A DNA stretch of 64,000 bases from Anisodus tanguticus (Eukaryota > Streptophyta > Magnoliopsida > Solanales > Solanaceae). The position numbers were made by a program, and so were the translations under genes. Under the pieces are notes generated by a model, which saw only the letters and a program-made list of their open reading frames with translations, was not told where the DNA came from and searched no databases. The stretch's first letter is position 1. Each line of letters starts with the position of its first letter. Below, piece by piece: positions 22,871 to 34,767 of this stretch. Location of the stretch: contig CM067548.1 in the NCBI GenBank assembly GCA_034509755.1, forward strand, positions 8,267,188 through 8,331,187. Direction: 5' to 3'.

Positions 22871-24327
22871 CAATTGCATTTATTTTACTTTTCTTTATCC
22901 AAAAGCCCTATTCAATAGACAAAAAATATGTAATCTGCGAGGCCCCAATCAAAAAGCAATTGAATCTCCAATAATATACCCAAATAATTGAAAACAACAA
23001 ATCAAACTCAGCACATAAAAAAAATTAGAACCACATCATAAAAATAAATTCACCAAAGAACAATTCTTGATCAAAGAACTAAGTCAGTCAGACTTCCAAA
23101 ATAGTAAAGACAATAAGGTTTTTCTATTCAGCAATTACAGAAACACAAAGCAAAATGTCAAGATGAATTAGGAAAAGAAGTTAGAAAAGGTGTCTTATAT
23201 GACATGTGGATTTAGCGCATTTTGCTACATGTATACTAAAAAAAATTACCATTAGGCCTATTAACATGATATCTGAAAAATTGACTAGAAAATATGTAAC
23301 AAGATTTGAGCCGTCATCAGAAAAAGAACTAAGTAAATTAGGAAATGGAGAAGAAGCCGACAAAAGAAGAGATAAAATAAATCAACAAATATAAACCATT
23401 AGTTGATATTATCTGGGGCAACAAGATAATTCAAACAAGCGAGTACACTTTGTAGTACCCCTACTTTTTTACAGACATATCGTGCCTCTAACCAAACAAA
23501 ATTTTAAACAATCTCAATTATCATTGAAACAAATAACAATTGCTGCAAAATATTGTTTGTAGCTTAAAAACTCACAACTTTATTCTAAAACAACAATGAT
23601 GTGCATGAAATTTTACCCTGAATCTGTATCAAATCCATGATAATATAAATAAGAAAGTATCACTTTAACACTGCATTGTCATCTGTGTACCCTTACAATA
23701 TCAAATATTGGAAAGAAAAAATATTAACCAGACTAAAAAATATATACTTTTAAAAATTGTTAACATCATTATGCCCATGACAATATATACTTTTAAAAAT
23801 TGTTAACATCAATATACCCATGACTAGTATCTCTGTTTTACCATATTAGTATTAAGAAGGCAGATAAATGAAATAGTAAGAATCCTAAGCTGTGTCTGCG
23901 ACATAATCATCATTTAGTATTGAAAATTTAGGTCCATTTAGTATTCCGATACTCTATAGACCTTAGATATGGACCAAAAGAATCATGTAAAGATGGATAT
24001 ATTCATAAATCTCAAAAATTAGTTCAAAAGCTCTTCCTTGTTCTCTTTGTACAGTAAGAAAACAGTTAGACTACAAACTTCAGTGCAATTCTAGGAATAA
24101 ATCTCCGTTGATGTAACTGGAAGTTCGATATCAGGAAGTGAGAATGGTGATCAAACAAAGGCAAACATTTTGTACAGGGAACAACATAGTAGCACAAAAG
24201 TCTAATATTTCTCAGGTTTGCTAAAACTATCAGGTAAATGAAATCTATAAAAATATGAGTACTAAATGGTGATGTTGCATCATAATAACAACATTCAAGT
24301 ATCTTGCATTCATATTCAGCTCACCAA
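22871..24327. other. CACTA interior, no gene recognised
   Basis: AT-rich, with short open frames only. A 30-base block, ATATACTTTTAAAAATTGTT, is repeated at 23743 and 23786. No splice-joined coding block was found on either strand. Confidence 0.35.
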
Positions 24328-25501
24328 GGGCCTGTTTGGAAAGTCACTCATGTAATTGGAATTGAGTGTAATTACACCGTTTGGTATATTTGTCAGGCCA
24401 AGTAATTACATGGTCAACATGTAATTGAGTGTAATTGGGAGGGGTAATTACACTTTTCAATTCTCAAGGGGGTTTGAGAATTGGGTGTAATTACACCTGT
24501 AATTACAGGGTTACTTTTTAATTTTTAATTTTTATTTTAACTTCTTTTATTTTTTATTTATTTTTTATTTCTATTATTTTAATTTCTTTTTATTTTCTTT
24601 CTGATTTTTTATTTAATTTTAATTTTTTTATTTTTAAATTTTAAATTATTTTTATTATACATTATTTATCTTCTATTTTCTTTCTTTTAATTTCCCAAGT
24701 CCCAACCTTTATTTCTTGTGATTCCATGTAATTGCTCATATATTTTCTTATTTTTTATTTTGTTATTTTCTTCATTTAGCGTAACTACGTTATTATTCTA
24801 GTTTTTGAAACTACACTTCCTAATATTAGAAAGAATGAGGCATTAACAAACTTGACATATAACGAGTGATGTAATTAAAGTAGAATTCTGTTGTTAAATG
24901 AGGTTATAGACTTATTCACTTTCTTTTGAATTATATTTGCTTAAGTTTTGTCAGAACTTATTATATGTAAATGTTGGAATTTGACATAAAAGTATCATGT
25001 TAAACTTTTTTTTTTTTAATTTTGAATTTAGCTCATATTTTCAATTTCAATTTATTTGCTTTAGTACTATTCATTTGTTGTTTTACATTGCATGTTGTTC
25101 ATTTTCCACTTACAATTGATATATTATTTTTTTGTCACACATTTGAAATAATGTTATGACATTATATGTATAAATATTAATCTTTTTGTCAAACACCCAA
25201 CTCATGATGTTCTTACAAAATATGTTCTTTTAATATTTATAATTAATTAAATTAAACCAATATTAATCTAAAAATATATACAATTATTCTTACAATATTA
25301 TTTACAAATATGTGATTAATTAATATATTTTCAAGAAATCTTAAATACCTAATTTAATATATCATTTATAAAGGCACATATTTGTCAAGTATTAATTTTT
25401 ATTTTTAAAGTAATTTAATTGTGTAATTACACATGCGTAACCAAATAGTACCCTAGTAATTACACCAATTCCAATTAACATGTGTCTTTCCAAACAGACC
25501 C
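24328..25501. mobile_element. Non-autonomous DNA transposon with ~46-bp inverted repeats
   Basis: The left end GGGCCTGTTTGGAAAG and the right end, read inward, GGGTCTGTTTGGAAAG continue as matching inverted repeats through a GTAATTGGAATT-like block and GTGTAATTAC. The flanks are CAA on both sides, a possible 3-bp duplication as in PIF/Harbinger elements. The 1.1-kb interior is very AT-rich and non-coding. The family is inferred from the ends only. Confidence 0.65.
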
Positions 25502-26123
25502 CAAATCATGGAAACCCCTTCAACAATACTTTGTGGTGCCCACTTCACAATACGACCTCAATCTTAAGATTGAAATAAACCTTAAAAACTTCCGGTTCTT
25601 TTTTAAAAAAATCATCACAAGAGGTCAAGAAGAGATTTAGTAATCAAATAACAGCAGTGGCGGAAACATTAGAGAGAAGATTAAACAAGAAAAATCACAA
25701 TTGTAATGCGATTCCATGAGGTGAAGGTATAAATTTAGATCTTACTTGCTAACAAGCGTCCTTTATGATGTACCAAATTCAATTCAATTTCAGTCCCAAA
25801 ATTTCAGATGCAATCAGATAATGAGAGTAGAAAGAGATTAGTTGTGTTACCTGGGAATGGTGGTCGGCGATAACAGAGATGAATTACAGCGACGTGAGAG
25901 AGATGATTTTTGTTGGGGTGAAGAGGCGATGGTGAGCAGATGAGTTAGGGTTAGTTTGTGAAAAAATTATTGGGAGGGAAACTTAAAATAATACAAATGT
26001 CTTGAATTAGGGACAATATATATTAGCCGGTAATATTTCACCATAAAGAATGAATTAGTGGCCATGTAATTATAGCCATTGTAAAATTGCCGCTAAAGCC
26101 TTTTTCTTTTTTTTTTAGTAGTG
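25502..26123 (-). other. CACTA right subterminal region with leader-like exon
   Basis: Contains inverted GCCGCTAAAG/TTAGCCGG motifs near 26020-26100. On the minus strand, a C-rich non-coding block (TCTGTTATCGCCGACCACC) ends at a CCCAG|GTAACA donor near 25850. A spliced untranslated leader in this position is typical of CACTA elements. Confidence 0.45.
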
Positions 26124-26203
26124 TGGCGACTCTAAAAATTATTATCCAACTTAGAGCACAAACAACTTCATTGTAGTTTTTATGTCTCCGCGTAAAAGTG
26201 AAT
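26124..26203 (+). mobile_element. End of the Tat/Ogre-like LTR, right of the CACTA insertion
   Basis: TGGCGACTCTAAAAATTATT and the following ~70 bases are the inverted relative of 370-455. This shows that the LTR split by the CACTA element resumes here. Confidence 0.6.
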
Positions 26204-28429
26204 TGTAACAACTAGGAGCGCTTAACATGCTAATAAGGTCATGTCATGAGGTATTTGAATCATATAATAGTCGTACGTTAAGTGTTGAAGTCAAGCAAGT
26301 TGTATAACAAAAGTCGGAAAAAAAGTTATCGCAAGTTATGTTCATAAATTTACTGAAATTTGGGACGGATGTCACTGGGCTTTTCTCCAAATGTACTTGA
26401 AGTTTCGGGGTGATCCACCTACCATATCGAAGGTCTACGAGTCTAGTTTCTAATGCATTAAACCGTTCGTTGATAAGACATCAGAGTACATAGATATTCA
26501 CGTTTTCACGAGATTGCGTAGAGAGGCCCTTTGGGACCCACTTGAGGTGGTGAAAACTTTCAGATTGCATATAAAGCGGTTCCACTTCGTTTTAACATAT
26601 TTTTCTCACCGAAATCAAACCCAAAACACTCATAAATACTATCTAAAGGTTCCCCTACCACCTCAACCAAGATCTACGAGTTTATAATGTGATTTCACTA
26701 CCGGAAAGTTCCTAGAGATTGTGTTACTCCTTTCCTCCTCTTTGCTTGTGATTTGAAGGATTCTTCAAGGTAAAGTAAGCTTGGATTCGGGTTGTCTTTT
26801 CTGATTTGAGGTAAGAATGTCCTTATTCATCATGTATTGAGTGTATCTAAGTCTTGGCTAAGCTATTTAAGCTAGAACGTGCGAATCGACTGTCAAAAAT
26901 CATATATTGAGTTGTTATGTGATGTTGGACTATTTTAAGGTGTTCTTGTGATGTTGGACTATTTGAAGATGTTCTTGTGATGTTAATATGGCTGGAGTTA
27001 TGAGAATATCTTATATACGATATGTTGATGTTGTTGATATAAAATTTGATGGAACGAAAGTGTAGAGAAGAGTTGTGTTATTTTTTATAAGCTGAGTTTG
27101 TCGTTCGACAAGTTATGTACTTGTTTCCGTTAAGATGTTGTTGCATGTTGTATCATTTCGAGTTTGTTCTTGAGTTATTACATGACTGGAAATAATGGGT
27201 AAGGACTTGTAAATATGATGTTGTTGTTGTTATAGACTGGGGAAAGTAAGGAAAACGAAGGAGATGCTACCCGTTTTATTGTAAAACGCACTTGTCGTTG
27301 ATGGTGGTAGTATGTTCTTGGGTATTGATAATAGTCTTGTCACTAACCCTTGTAGATTAGCATATTGACAGGCCGCTCGCGGCAAATGTGAATGACATCT
27401 ATGAACGAGGTATGTAAGGCATTTTTTTCTTTCTTTCGGCATGATTCTGTAACTTACATTGTCCTTACAAGAGGCTAAAGGACGAGTTATCATACATGTT
27501 CCTTTCAGGAGATTTGTGGTTTGTGGTGAGTTTACGAATAGTTGTATACGACTATATGATTTGTCTCCAGTTGTAACCCCTCAAATTATCTTAATACGTG
27601 AACAAAGCCCTTGGACAGATTAGTACGGTTCATGTTCCTACGAGTATTTATCAATAATGAAATGAGTAGTTTCTAGTTGCAATTCTCTCAGTATTCTTTA
27701 GAAATGAATAAAGACTTTCGGAAGTCGAGTACCTCATATGTGTACACAGTTTACGGAATAAAAGAAGAGTACGATTCAGAAAAACATCATGACGTTTAAT
27801 AACTATAGTTATTTGTTTATAAGGATAGTCATATGTTTATAAAGATATTTACGTCCCTTATAAGTTGAACGGGACATTATGTGAGTTAAGAAAGAGTTAG
27901 GAACCAGAATATGTCGCCTAGCAAGTTATAAGTTACAGAAATATAGCAAGTCACTTAATGAGATTATAAATTGATAGAACATGAGCTCTTAGCTTATTTA
28001 ATTGTCGTTTGATTTTTGTATGATGATTGAGATTGCATATGCATAAGACACAAAACATGTGGACGATCGCTAGGGAACACATAGATGCACAATAAGGGTT
28101 GGTTATGGACGATCAGGATCACGCATAGTCCAACCTGAGTATGTGAACCATATGGATGGTCTGTTTTGCTACGCGTACGTGCCACCGGTTGTTCATGGTT
28201 ATAAGTGAGCCTTATGGACGGTATGATCTGCAACGCGTAAGTGCTACTCTCGTGTTTCAGTTTAGCATTGTGACATATGAGGTAGCAGAGATAAGTAATC
28301 AGATACAGTACAGGATAGTCAGAACAATATTACAAATAAAAGTTCTACAATATAAGCAAAGTAGTCAGGTGATCTCAGATGACTCGTGCTACGGTAAGAC
28401 GATCTAGAGTACTCCAGTACGTTCCTTTT

Positions 28430-30700
28430 TTAAAAAAAAAATATCTCCCTTTTAGGGCATTTTATATAATAATCAAATATCTTATTTGTGCAAACACTTC
28501 CAGATTTGGGGTTCTCTCCTTTCTCTAAATGCCCACATGTATGTTTTCTCTGAGCATCTGTTGTGGTTACCCCATGCTTGTTCATGATTCTTGTTTGCTA
28601 TGTCACCCATTTGTTGTTTTGATCCTGATATTGTGTGTAAATCTTGCTTGTTATTGTTGTTCTCCCCCTTTTGATTCGCCTCCATTCCTTGCATAATCAT
28701 AAATGTGTGTAGATCTAATTCTTAATTAAGGAATTTGGGACTTATAGCTATTAAGGATTTTCGTTTTGTTCACTTCCAGATCTTGAAAGCTTTGACAATA
28801 AAAAGAAGCCTTATCTAGGGCTTGATTTGCCAAAACATCTGCTAACTGATTACCTTCCCTCAAAATATGTATGAACATGACCTTCATATTATTGGTAATT
28901 TCTTGTATATTATCAGCCCATGTAGCTATAGTCCATGGAGGCTTCTATCATTCTGACAAAATTTCTTTGAATCATTTAAGAGTATGTCTAGATTAGGATC
29001 TGATCCAACTACCATTGTTTCTGCTTCAGTGTTAGTAGTAATTCCTATGTCTTCTACTTGAGCATATATCATATTACCATATGAATTTCTTAAGCAAAAG
29101 CCATATGAATTTCTATCAGGGTTTCCTCTTAAAGCTCCATATGTGTTACAAATCAACCATCATGTTGGTGGAAACTCCCATATCACCTTTGTAATACTGA
29201 GGTGATTTCTTCCACCCTTTAACATTTGAATCATATAATCCCATCTATGAGGAACCTGCTTAATTGATGGGTTACTGGTCATAACCAGTCTTTGGATTGT
29301 AGCATTGTCCTGGTAAATGACTCTTCCTATTGATATTTTCTCTCCATGCTTGATGGCATTTTTCATCTTCCATGACTCCCAAAAAATAATAGCAGTGACT
29401 ACTTGGAAGATTTGTTTCAGTCTTCTTGTAACAAGTGTAGTCCATCACTTCACTATTCTTTGTTGTAATGGTAATCCTTCCATGTTCATACATGCAAAAG
29501 AAGAATAATATGACCAAGTCCTGTTAGCTGAAAAATTATGTGGCAAACAAATGTTGGGTTGTCTCCTCCAAAGGATTTGTACAACACCAACATTTGGATG
29601 CCATGTTGTATTGCATTTTCTTCAAAACATCATCCACATGTATCCTGTATTTCCAACATTTCCCTAAGAAAAAAAAGATCTTGAAAGGTAGTCCCTTTAT
29701 CCACATATTCTTATAATCTTCCATTTATTGCCCCTGGCCTCAATATAATGTGATCCGATACTGATTTGACTGTAAATTCTCCCTTTGTATCAAGAATCCA
29801 TAATAGTCTATCAATTCCTCTTTTTGTAGTTATTGGTTTTATTGTATTGATAACAAGTTGTACCATATCCTAATGTTATCAATTTTTCCACATTCCATTG
29901 TCCTTCAACCACCAAATCATAAATATTTTGAACAGTCTCATCATATCCATCTATTGCATAGTACAAAGCTTCCATCCCTGTTCAATTATCAAATCAGAAC
30001 TGTGAGTTGCCCATTCCTACTTGCCACCAGATGTGGTGTTCAATCAAATCTCTAGCTTGTAGTAGTTTCTTCCATGTTTGTGATCCATACTTCAATTGGA
30101 CCACCGCAATATTTTCTTCTTTATAGTATTCATTGCTCATGAAGGCACTCCACATAAAGGGCTTAGTCCTAAAGTTCTACCATAAGTTGCAAAATAATGC
30201 CATAGACACATCATGAAATGACCTAAAACCCAAACCTCTTTCATTTTCAAGAACACATAACCGAGTCCATGAAACCCATTGTCTACTCATTCCCCCAATT
30301 GAATTGCTCCAAAAACATTGAGCAAACATTTTATGTATTTGTCTAATGACACCTAGGGGTGGATTTACTACAGAGGGGAGATGAATTGGTATACTTTGTA
30401 ACACATGCTTAATAAGAATAGCTCTACGACAAAAAAATAACAGTTTCCCTTTCCAGCTCTGTAGCCTATTCATTATCTTCAGAAAAGTGCTAGTGAAGAA
30501 ATCTTTCCTTCTCCTACTATAATAGATTAGACATCCCAAAACCAATTCATGTAGCAATCTCCTCTGTAATACTCACATAACTTGGTACATTCTTGTGCAT
30601 ATATACTGAACTTTTCTCCATGTTGATCTTCTGGCCTGATATTTTCTCATACTTCTTTAAAATTTCCATGTTTTGGTAATCCTTAAAGAGTATGCATGCA
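28430..30700 (-). mobile_element. L1-like LINE, 5'-truncated, with zf-RVT and RNase H remnants
   Basis: Minus-strand order: end of the reverse transcriptase (30177-30557: KIMNRLQSWKGKLLFFCRRA, then AQCFWSNS), the reverse-transcriptase zinc-binding domain (29536-29724: CWCC, then EETTQHLF), then an RNase H domain (28926-29156: GNPDRNSYGFCLRN, NTEAETM). Stops separate the parts. The first RNase H catalytic Asp (normally NTDG) reads NTYG, so that activity is lost. C-terminal RNase H is usual in this plant L1 group. The LINE interrupts the LTR sequence described above. Confidence 0.75.
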
Positions 30701-30705
30701 TTATG

Positions 30706-30910
30706 TATCTATATTGCCTTAAGAGGCCTATGGCATTTTATACGCGATTATATAAATATAGAGATTGACGATATTGCCCCCAGAGGCCTATGACTCTGTT
30801 GCGTAGTTTATAAAGGCATGATATTGATAATACTGGCCACAGAGGCCTATGACATTATATACGCGATTATATTTTATTATGCATATCCTGGCCCACAGAG
30901 GCACTCAGAG
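30706..30910. repeat. Tandem repeat, ~60-bp unit, 3-4 copies
   Basis: AGAGGCCTATG occurs at 30722, 30782 and 30841, with a diverged copy at 30897. Units share TACGCGATTATAT. It lies within the LTR-like sequence. Confidence 0.8.
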
Positions 30911-31299
30911 TACATGTTATCTTTCTATTACTCTATCGTAAAGTTATGCATTCAATTACAATTTTAGCTTATGCTTATTTATAGTTTCAGCCTTACATAT
31001 TCAACACATCTTTCATACTGATGTCCCTTTCTGGGGCACTACGTTTCATACCCGTAAGTACATATAGAGATGCAAATGACTCCCCACAGTAGGTGACTCG
31101 ACTCAACTGAAGGTCGTCATGCTCATTTCTTCCGGAGCTGTCTAGTGAGTTGATATGTATGATGTGTGTGCATATGTATATAGTTGGGTATGGCAGGGCC
31201 CTGTCCCGACCAATTGTTGTTGGTATACTCTTTAGAGACTTATAGATAATCGTGTTGTGTATAATCTTGTCGGTCGTGAGGTTGTTGTGATCATGTCGG

Positions 31300-31332
<33 letters not shown>
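31300..31332. repeat. (TA)n microsatellite
   Basis: A TA run of about 30 bases inside the LTR-like sequence. Confidence 0.9.
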
Positions 31333-31335
<3 letters not shown>

Positions 31336-33019
31336 GGTCTTTTTTGTGTGCATGTAATTATGTCCTTATTTAGAGAATCAGTTATCAGAGGCCTCGTCGG
31401 CCTATATGTTGTTGAGCATGTCGTAGGTATCAGGGTTGGTACGCTTGTGCCTTAGGACACTAGGTGTCGGCCACACCCTTGAGGTTGAGGTGTGACATGA
31501 GGTATCTAAGGCCTTTCTTTCTTTCTTTCTTCCGGCGTGATTCCGTAAGTTACGCCACCCTTACAAGAGGCTCAAGGGGATGAGTTGTCATATATGTTCC
31601 TTTTCGGAGGTTTGAGGTTCGTCATGAGTTTACGGATAATTGTATATGAATTGTCTCCAGTTGTAAACCCTCAGAGTATATTAACAAGTAATCAAGGCCC
31701 TCGGGCAGATTAGTACGATTCATGTTCCTACAAGTAGTTGTCAAATAACGAAATGAGTAGTTTCTAGTTGCAATTCTCTCAATATTATTTAGAAATGAAT
31801 AGAGCCTTCGGGAAGTCTAGTACCTCATATGTGTTGAGAAGTTCGACATTTAGTTGATAGCTACATGCGAATAGTTTAACGTGCTAAAAGTAGTATACAA
31901 TTTACGAAATGAAAGAAGAGTACAATTCAGAAGAACATCACGACGTTTAGTAACTACAATTATTTGCTTACAAGGATAGTCATATGTTTATAAAGATATT
32001 TACGTCCCTTATAAATTGAGCGGGACATTATGTAAGTTAAGAAAGAGTTAGGAGCCAGAATACGTTGCCTAGCAAGTTATAAGTTACAAAATATAGCAAG
32101 TCCGTTAATGAAATTATAAATTGATAGAACATGAGCTCTTAGCTTATTTAATAGTGGTTTGATGTTTGCCTGATGATTAATATTGCATATGTCTAAGACA
32201 CGAGCCATATGAAATATCACTAGTGAACGCATAGGTGCACAATAAGGGTTGGTTATGGATGGCCAGGAGCACACATAGTCCAACTCGAGTACGTGAGTCG
32301 TACAGACGGTTTACTTTGCTACTCGTACGTGTCACCAGTTGTTCATGGTTGTAAGTGAGCCTTAAGGACGGTCTGCCTTGCAACGCGTAAGTGCAATTCT
32401 TATGTTTCAATTTAGCCTTACGACATATGAGGTAGCAGAGATAAGTAATCAGATACAGTACATGATAGTCAGAACAATATTACAAATAAAAGTTCTACAA
32501 TATAAGCAAAGTAGTCAGGTGATCTCAGATGACTCGCGCTACGGTAAGACGTGCTAGAGTACTCCAGTATGTTCCTTCATATTCCTTCAACATAGTTTTA
32601 CTTGTATATTATCTATTATCATGAATTTCAGAGCTACACATATATGTTGTTGTCTGCCTTACATATTCAGTACATTTATTTGTACTGACATTCCATTATT
32701 GGGGTGCTGCATTTCATGCTTGTAGGTTCAGATAGCCAGTTTGACGAGCCCCCCACAGTAGACAGGGTTGATATTCAGCGGAGAATCGTTAAAACTCTAT
32801 TTCATCCAGAGTGCAACTGAGTCTAGTTGTCAGGTTGACAAAAATGTTTTACAGACTTCATGGTAGGCCGGGGCCCTGTCCCGACTATATTATGACACAA
32901 ATTTAGTATGTACAATATGTTTTGTGGCCTTGCCGGCCCTACAATGTCAGTAGATCATATATGGTGGCCTTGTCGGCCTGTAAATGTATGTATGTATATA
33001 TGTATGTACATACTAAATT

Positions 33020-34470
33020 TGTGGCTTAGAAAGAGAAATGTTTAGAAAAAATGAACTTGTCTAACTAAGTGGGAGAGAGTCTCCTTTTATAGGAGTTTTT
33101 TACATGGCATTTTGGTAATTAAAAAGGAATCTAACTATTCATCTAAGTGGAGAATCACTATTCATCCTTTTGACATTTTCTTGAATTATTGCTGGAATCT
33201 TTGCTTTTGCTTTTTTGAAAGTAGCTTTTTCGAGCACTTTCTTTTGTCGATTTTTTTTTTGAACTATACTCCGGGTATTTTGAATTCTTTGGCAACTTTC
33301 TTCAGAATCCATTGTTGCCAAAAATCGGACTGTCTTCAATATCAATCTTTGGTTCTTCTTCCTTTGATGAAGAGCCTTGTTTTGATGAAGACGGTGCAAA
33401 TTTCAGAATTATAGCTTGCATTTCTTTTGGATTTTTGGCTGCTGCAAGCATTGAGGCCATCTGGGATTTTTGTGAAAGGAGCTGGATGTGCTCCGGTGTT
33501 TGTAGTGGTGCCGGTGGTGTTTGTAGTGGTGCCGGTGGTGTTTGTAGAAGCACCTGTACCGGAATGGATTTTTGGGCATTTAATCATTCCTGGACTTTTT
33601 GTGGTGTGAGAATTAATGGTATTTTAAAGCTGTCCCACCATCTGATTTTGAATCTTCTTCGGATTGTTGGGATTTTTTTGTCCGAATAATCTACGAACCA
33701 TGTAAATACCCATGGTAAGTGGAATTTTGTGTGGAAAAGGTGTAGTGGCACAAATTTGTTTTCTTCCTCATAGGGTTTATATTGGGATTTGAAGAGGCTG
33801 AAAGATTTTGTGACTTCTAGTTTTTGTATTTCTTGGGTGGATACGAATTGCTCCCACCATGTTGAAAATTGTGATGGATTACATGAGGTATGAAAATGGA
33901 AAAGCCAAGTGTGGCGTTGGTTGGTATTTTGAATAAAGAACGAATTGAACCAAGCTTGTTGGTTATTCAGGTAATTAAAAGGAATATCAAAAAATGGTTC
34001 ATTTTTGTAGGTATCTGGGAAATTTAGGGGTTTAGGCAGATCATTCCCCCAATCGCATGGAACAATTACGTTAAGCATTTTGCAAATGGAATAAGAGGGA
34101 ACTGTGTTATTTTTAAAATAATTATTTTTGATTATTGTTGATCCTGATATTTCAAGGATAGCCTGGTAAACATATGAGGTTTTAAAAATATCCCATGATT
34201 TGTAAAACCATTCTGATCCAAAATAATTTTGTAATGCTAAAAAAGGGTCTCCATTTAAAAACTTTTTTCAAGAGTCACAATATTTTGAAAAACGGTTTAT
34301 GAAAAATTCAAGCAAGTTTTTTGGGGACTTGTGGTACCATAAGTTGATTTTTTGAAAATTGTTTTTGAGAAATGATTTTTGAAGATTCTCCTTTCTCGAT
34401 TTTTGTAAAATTTTGAGAGGTTTTTTCCTCTCCCGAGCTTTGAGCAACTTCTTCTTTGGGATTTTGAAGT
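33020..34470 (-). pseudogene. Retroelement or pararetrovirus-like gag/coat-like fragment A
   Basis: Minus strand. 34520-34310 encodes a Lys/Ser-rich piece (GEESSK-like repeats, SQKQFSKNQ). After stops, 34078-33584 is an open Trp-rich piece (FSTWWEQF, then RRRFKIRWWDSFK) and 33553-33302 a Pro/Gln-rich tail (LQTPPAPLQTP, KNPKEMQAIILKF). I cannot place it in a named family. The Trp-rich block and an initiator-Met-type primer binding site next to it suggest an endogenous pararetrovirus or an unusual LTR element. Interrupted and not functional as it stands. Confidence 0.45.
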
Positions 34471-34606
34471 GGTATCAAAGCCATAAAGGGTAGAGATAGA
34501 GAGAATATTGTCCAGAACAATCCAAATGAATTGTGATCTAGATCATTGGCCTAAGTTTGGTATCAAAGCCATAAAGGGTGGAGATAGAGAGAATATTGTC
34601 CAGACC
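34471..34606 (+). repeat. Duplicated primer-binding-site-like unit
   Basis: TGGTATCAAAGCCATAAAGG occurs at ~34471 and ~34559, each followed by AGAGATAGAGAGAATATTGT or a one-base variant. TGGTATCAGAGCC is the initiator tRNA-Met binding site of caulimovirids and many copia elements. These copies have one A for G change and are 88 bp apart. Confidence 0.6.
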
Positions 34607-34767
34607 AGATGAGATTCCTTGTTAGAGGTTCGGGTTCTTCTGAGTTTTTTTGTGCTTAGGATAGTCAGGGGTCGGAAAGTCCTCAACGAACGCAGGCAGT
34701 TATACCCTAGGGAAGGCCTTTGATTGTAGGAAGAGTTCGGGTGCTCTGTTATAGGAGTTCCATAGCA

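Larger units (their letters stand above)
11528..26123 (-). mobile_element. CACTA (En/Spm) transposon carrying host sequence and nested insertions
   Basis: The left end is CACTACTACAAAAAGAGG and the right end, read inward, is CACTACTAAAAAAAAAAG, the classical CACTA termini. Subterminal regions on both sides carry repeated GCCGCTAA/TTAGCGGC and TTAACGG motifs (11540-11790, 14660-14740, 26020-26110). Length is 14,596 bp, or 11.8 kb without hAT copy 3. No TNP2-type transposase was recognised, so it appears non-autonomous. A leader-like exon with a CCCAG|GTAACA donor lies near 25850 on the minus strand, and the captured exons read the same way. The minus label is inferred from this. Confidence 0.85.
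26204..31497 (+). mobile_element. Del/Tekay-like gypsy LTR sequence, copy 1, interrupted by a LINE
   Basis: Begins TGTAACAACTAGG and ends GGTTGAGGTGTGACA, the TG...CA boundaries expected of an LTR. The blocks GGCCCTGTCCCGAC near 31197 and GTGTCGGCCACACCC near 31463 are, from memory, characteristic of Solanaceae Del/Tekay chromovirus LTRs. An L1-like LINE splits it at about 28428-30700. No 5-bp duplication was found at the ends, so boundaries are tentative. 27403-28425 is repeated at 31498-32580. Confidence 0.5.

Noticed and set aside
33302..33689. Plus-strand Gly/Ala-rich frame (GVCSGAGG repeats)
   Set aside because: Shadow of the Pro/Gln-rich minus-strand tail of retroelement fragment A.
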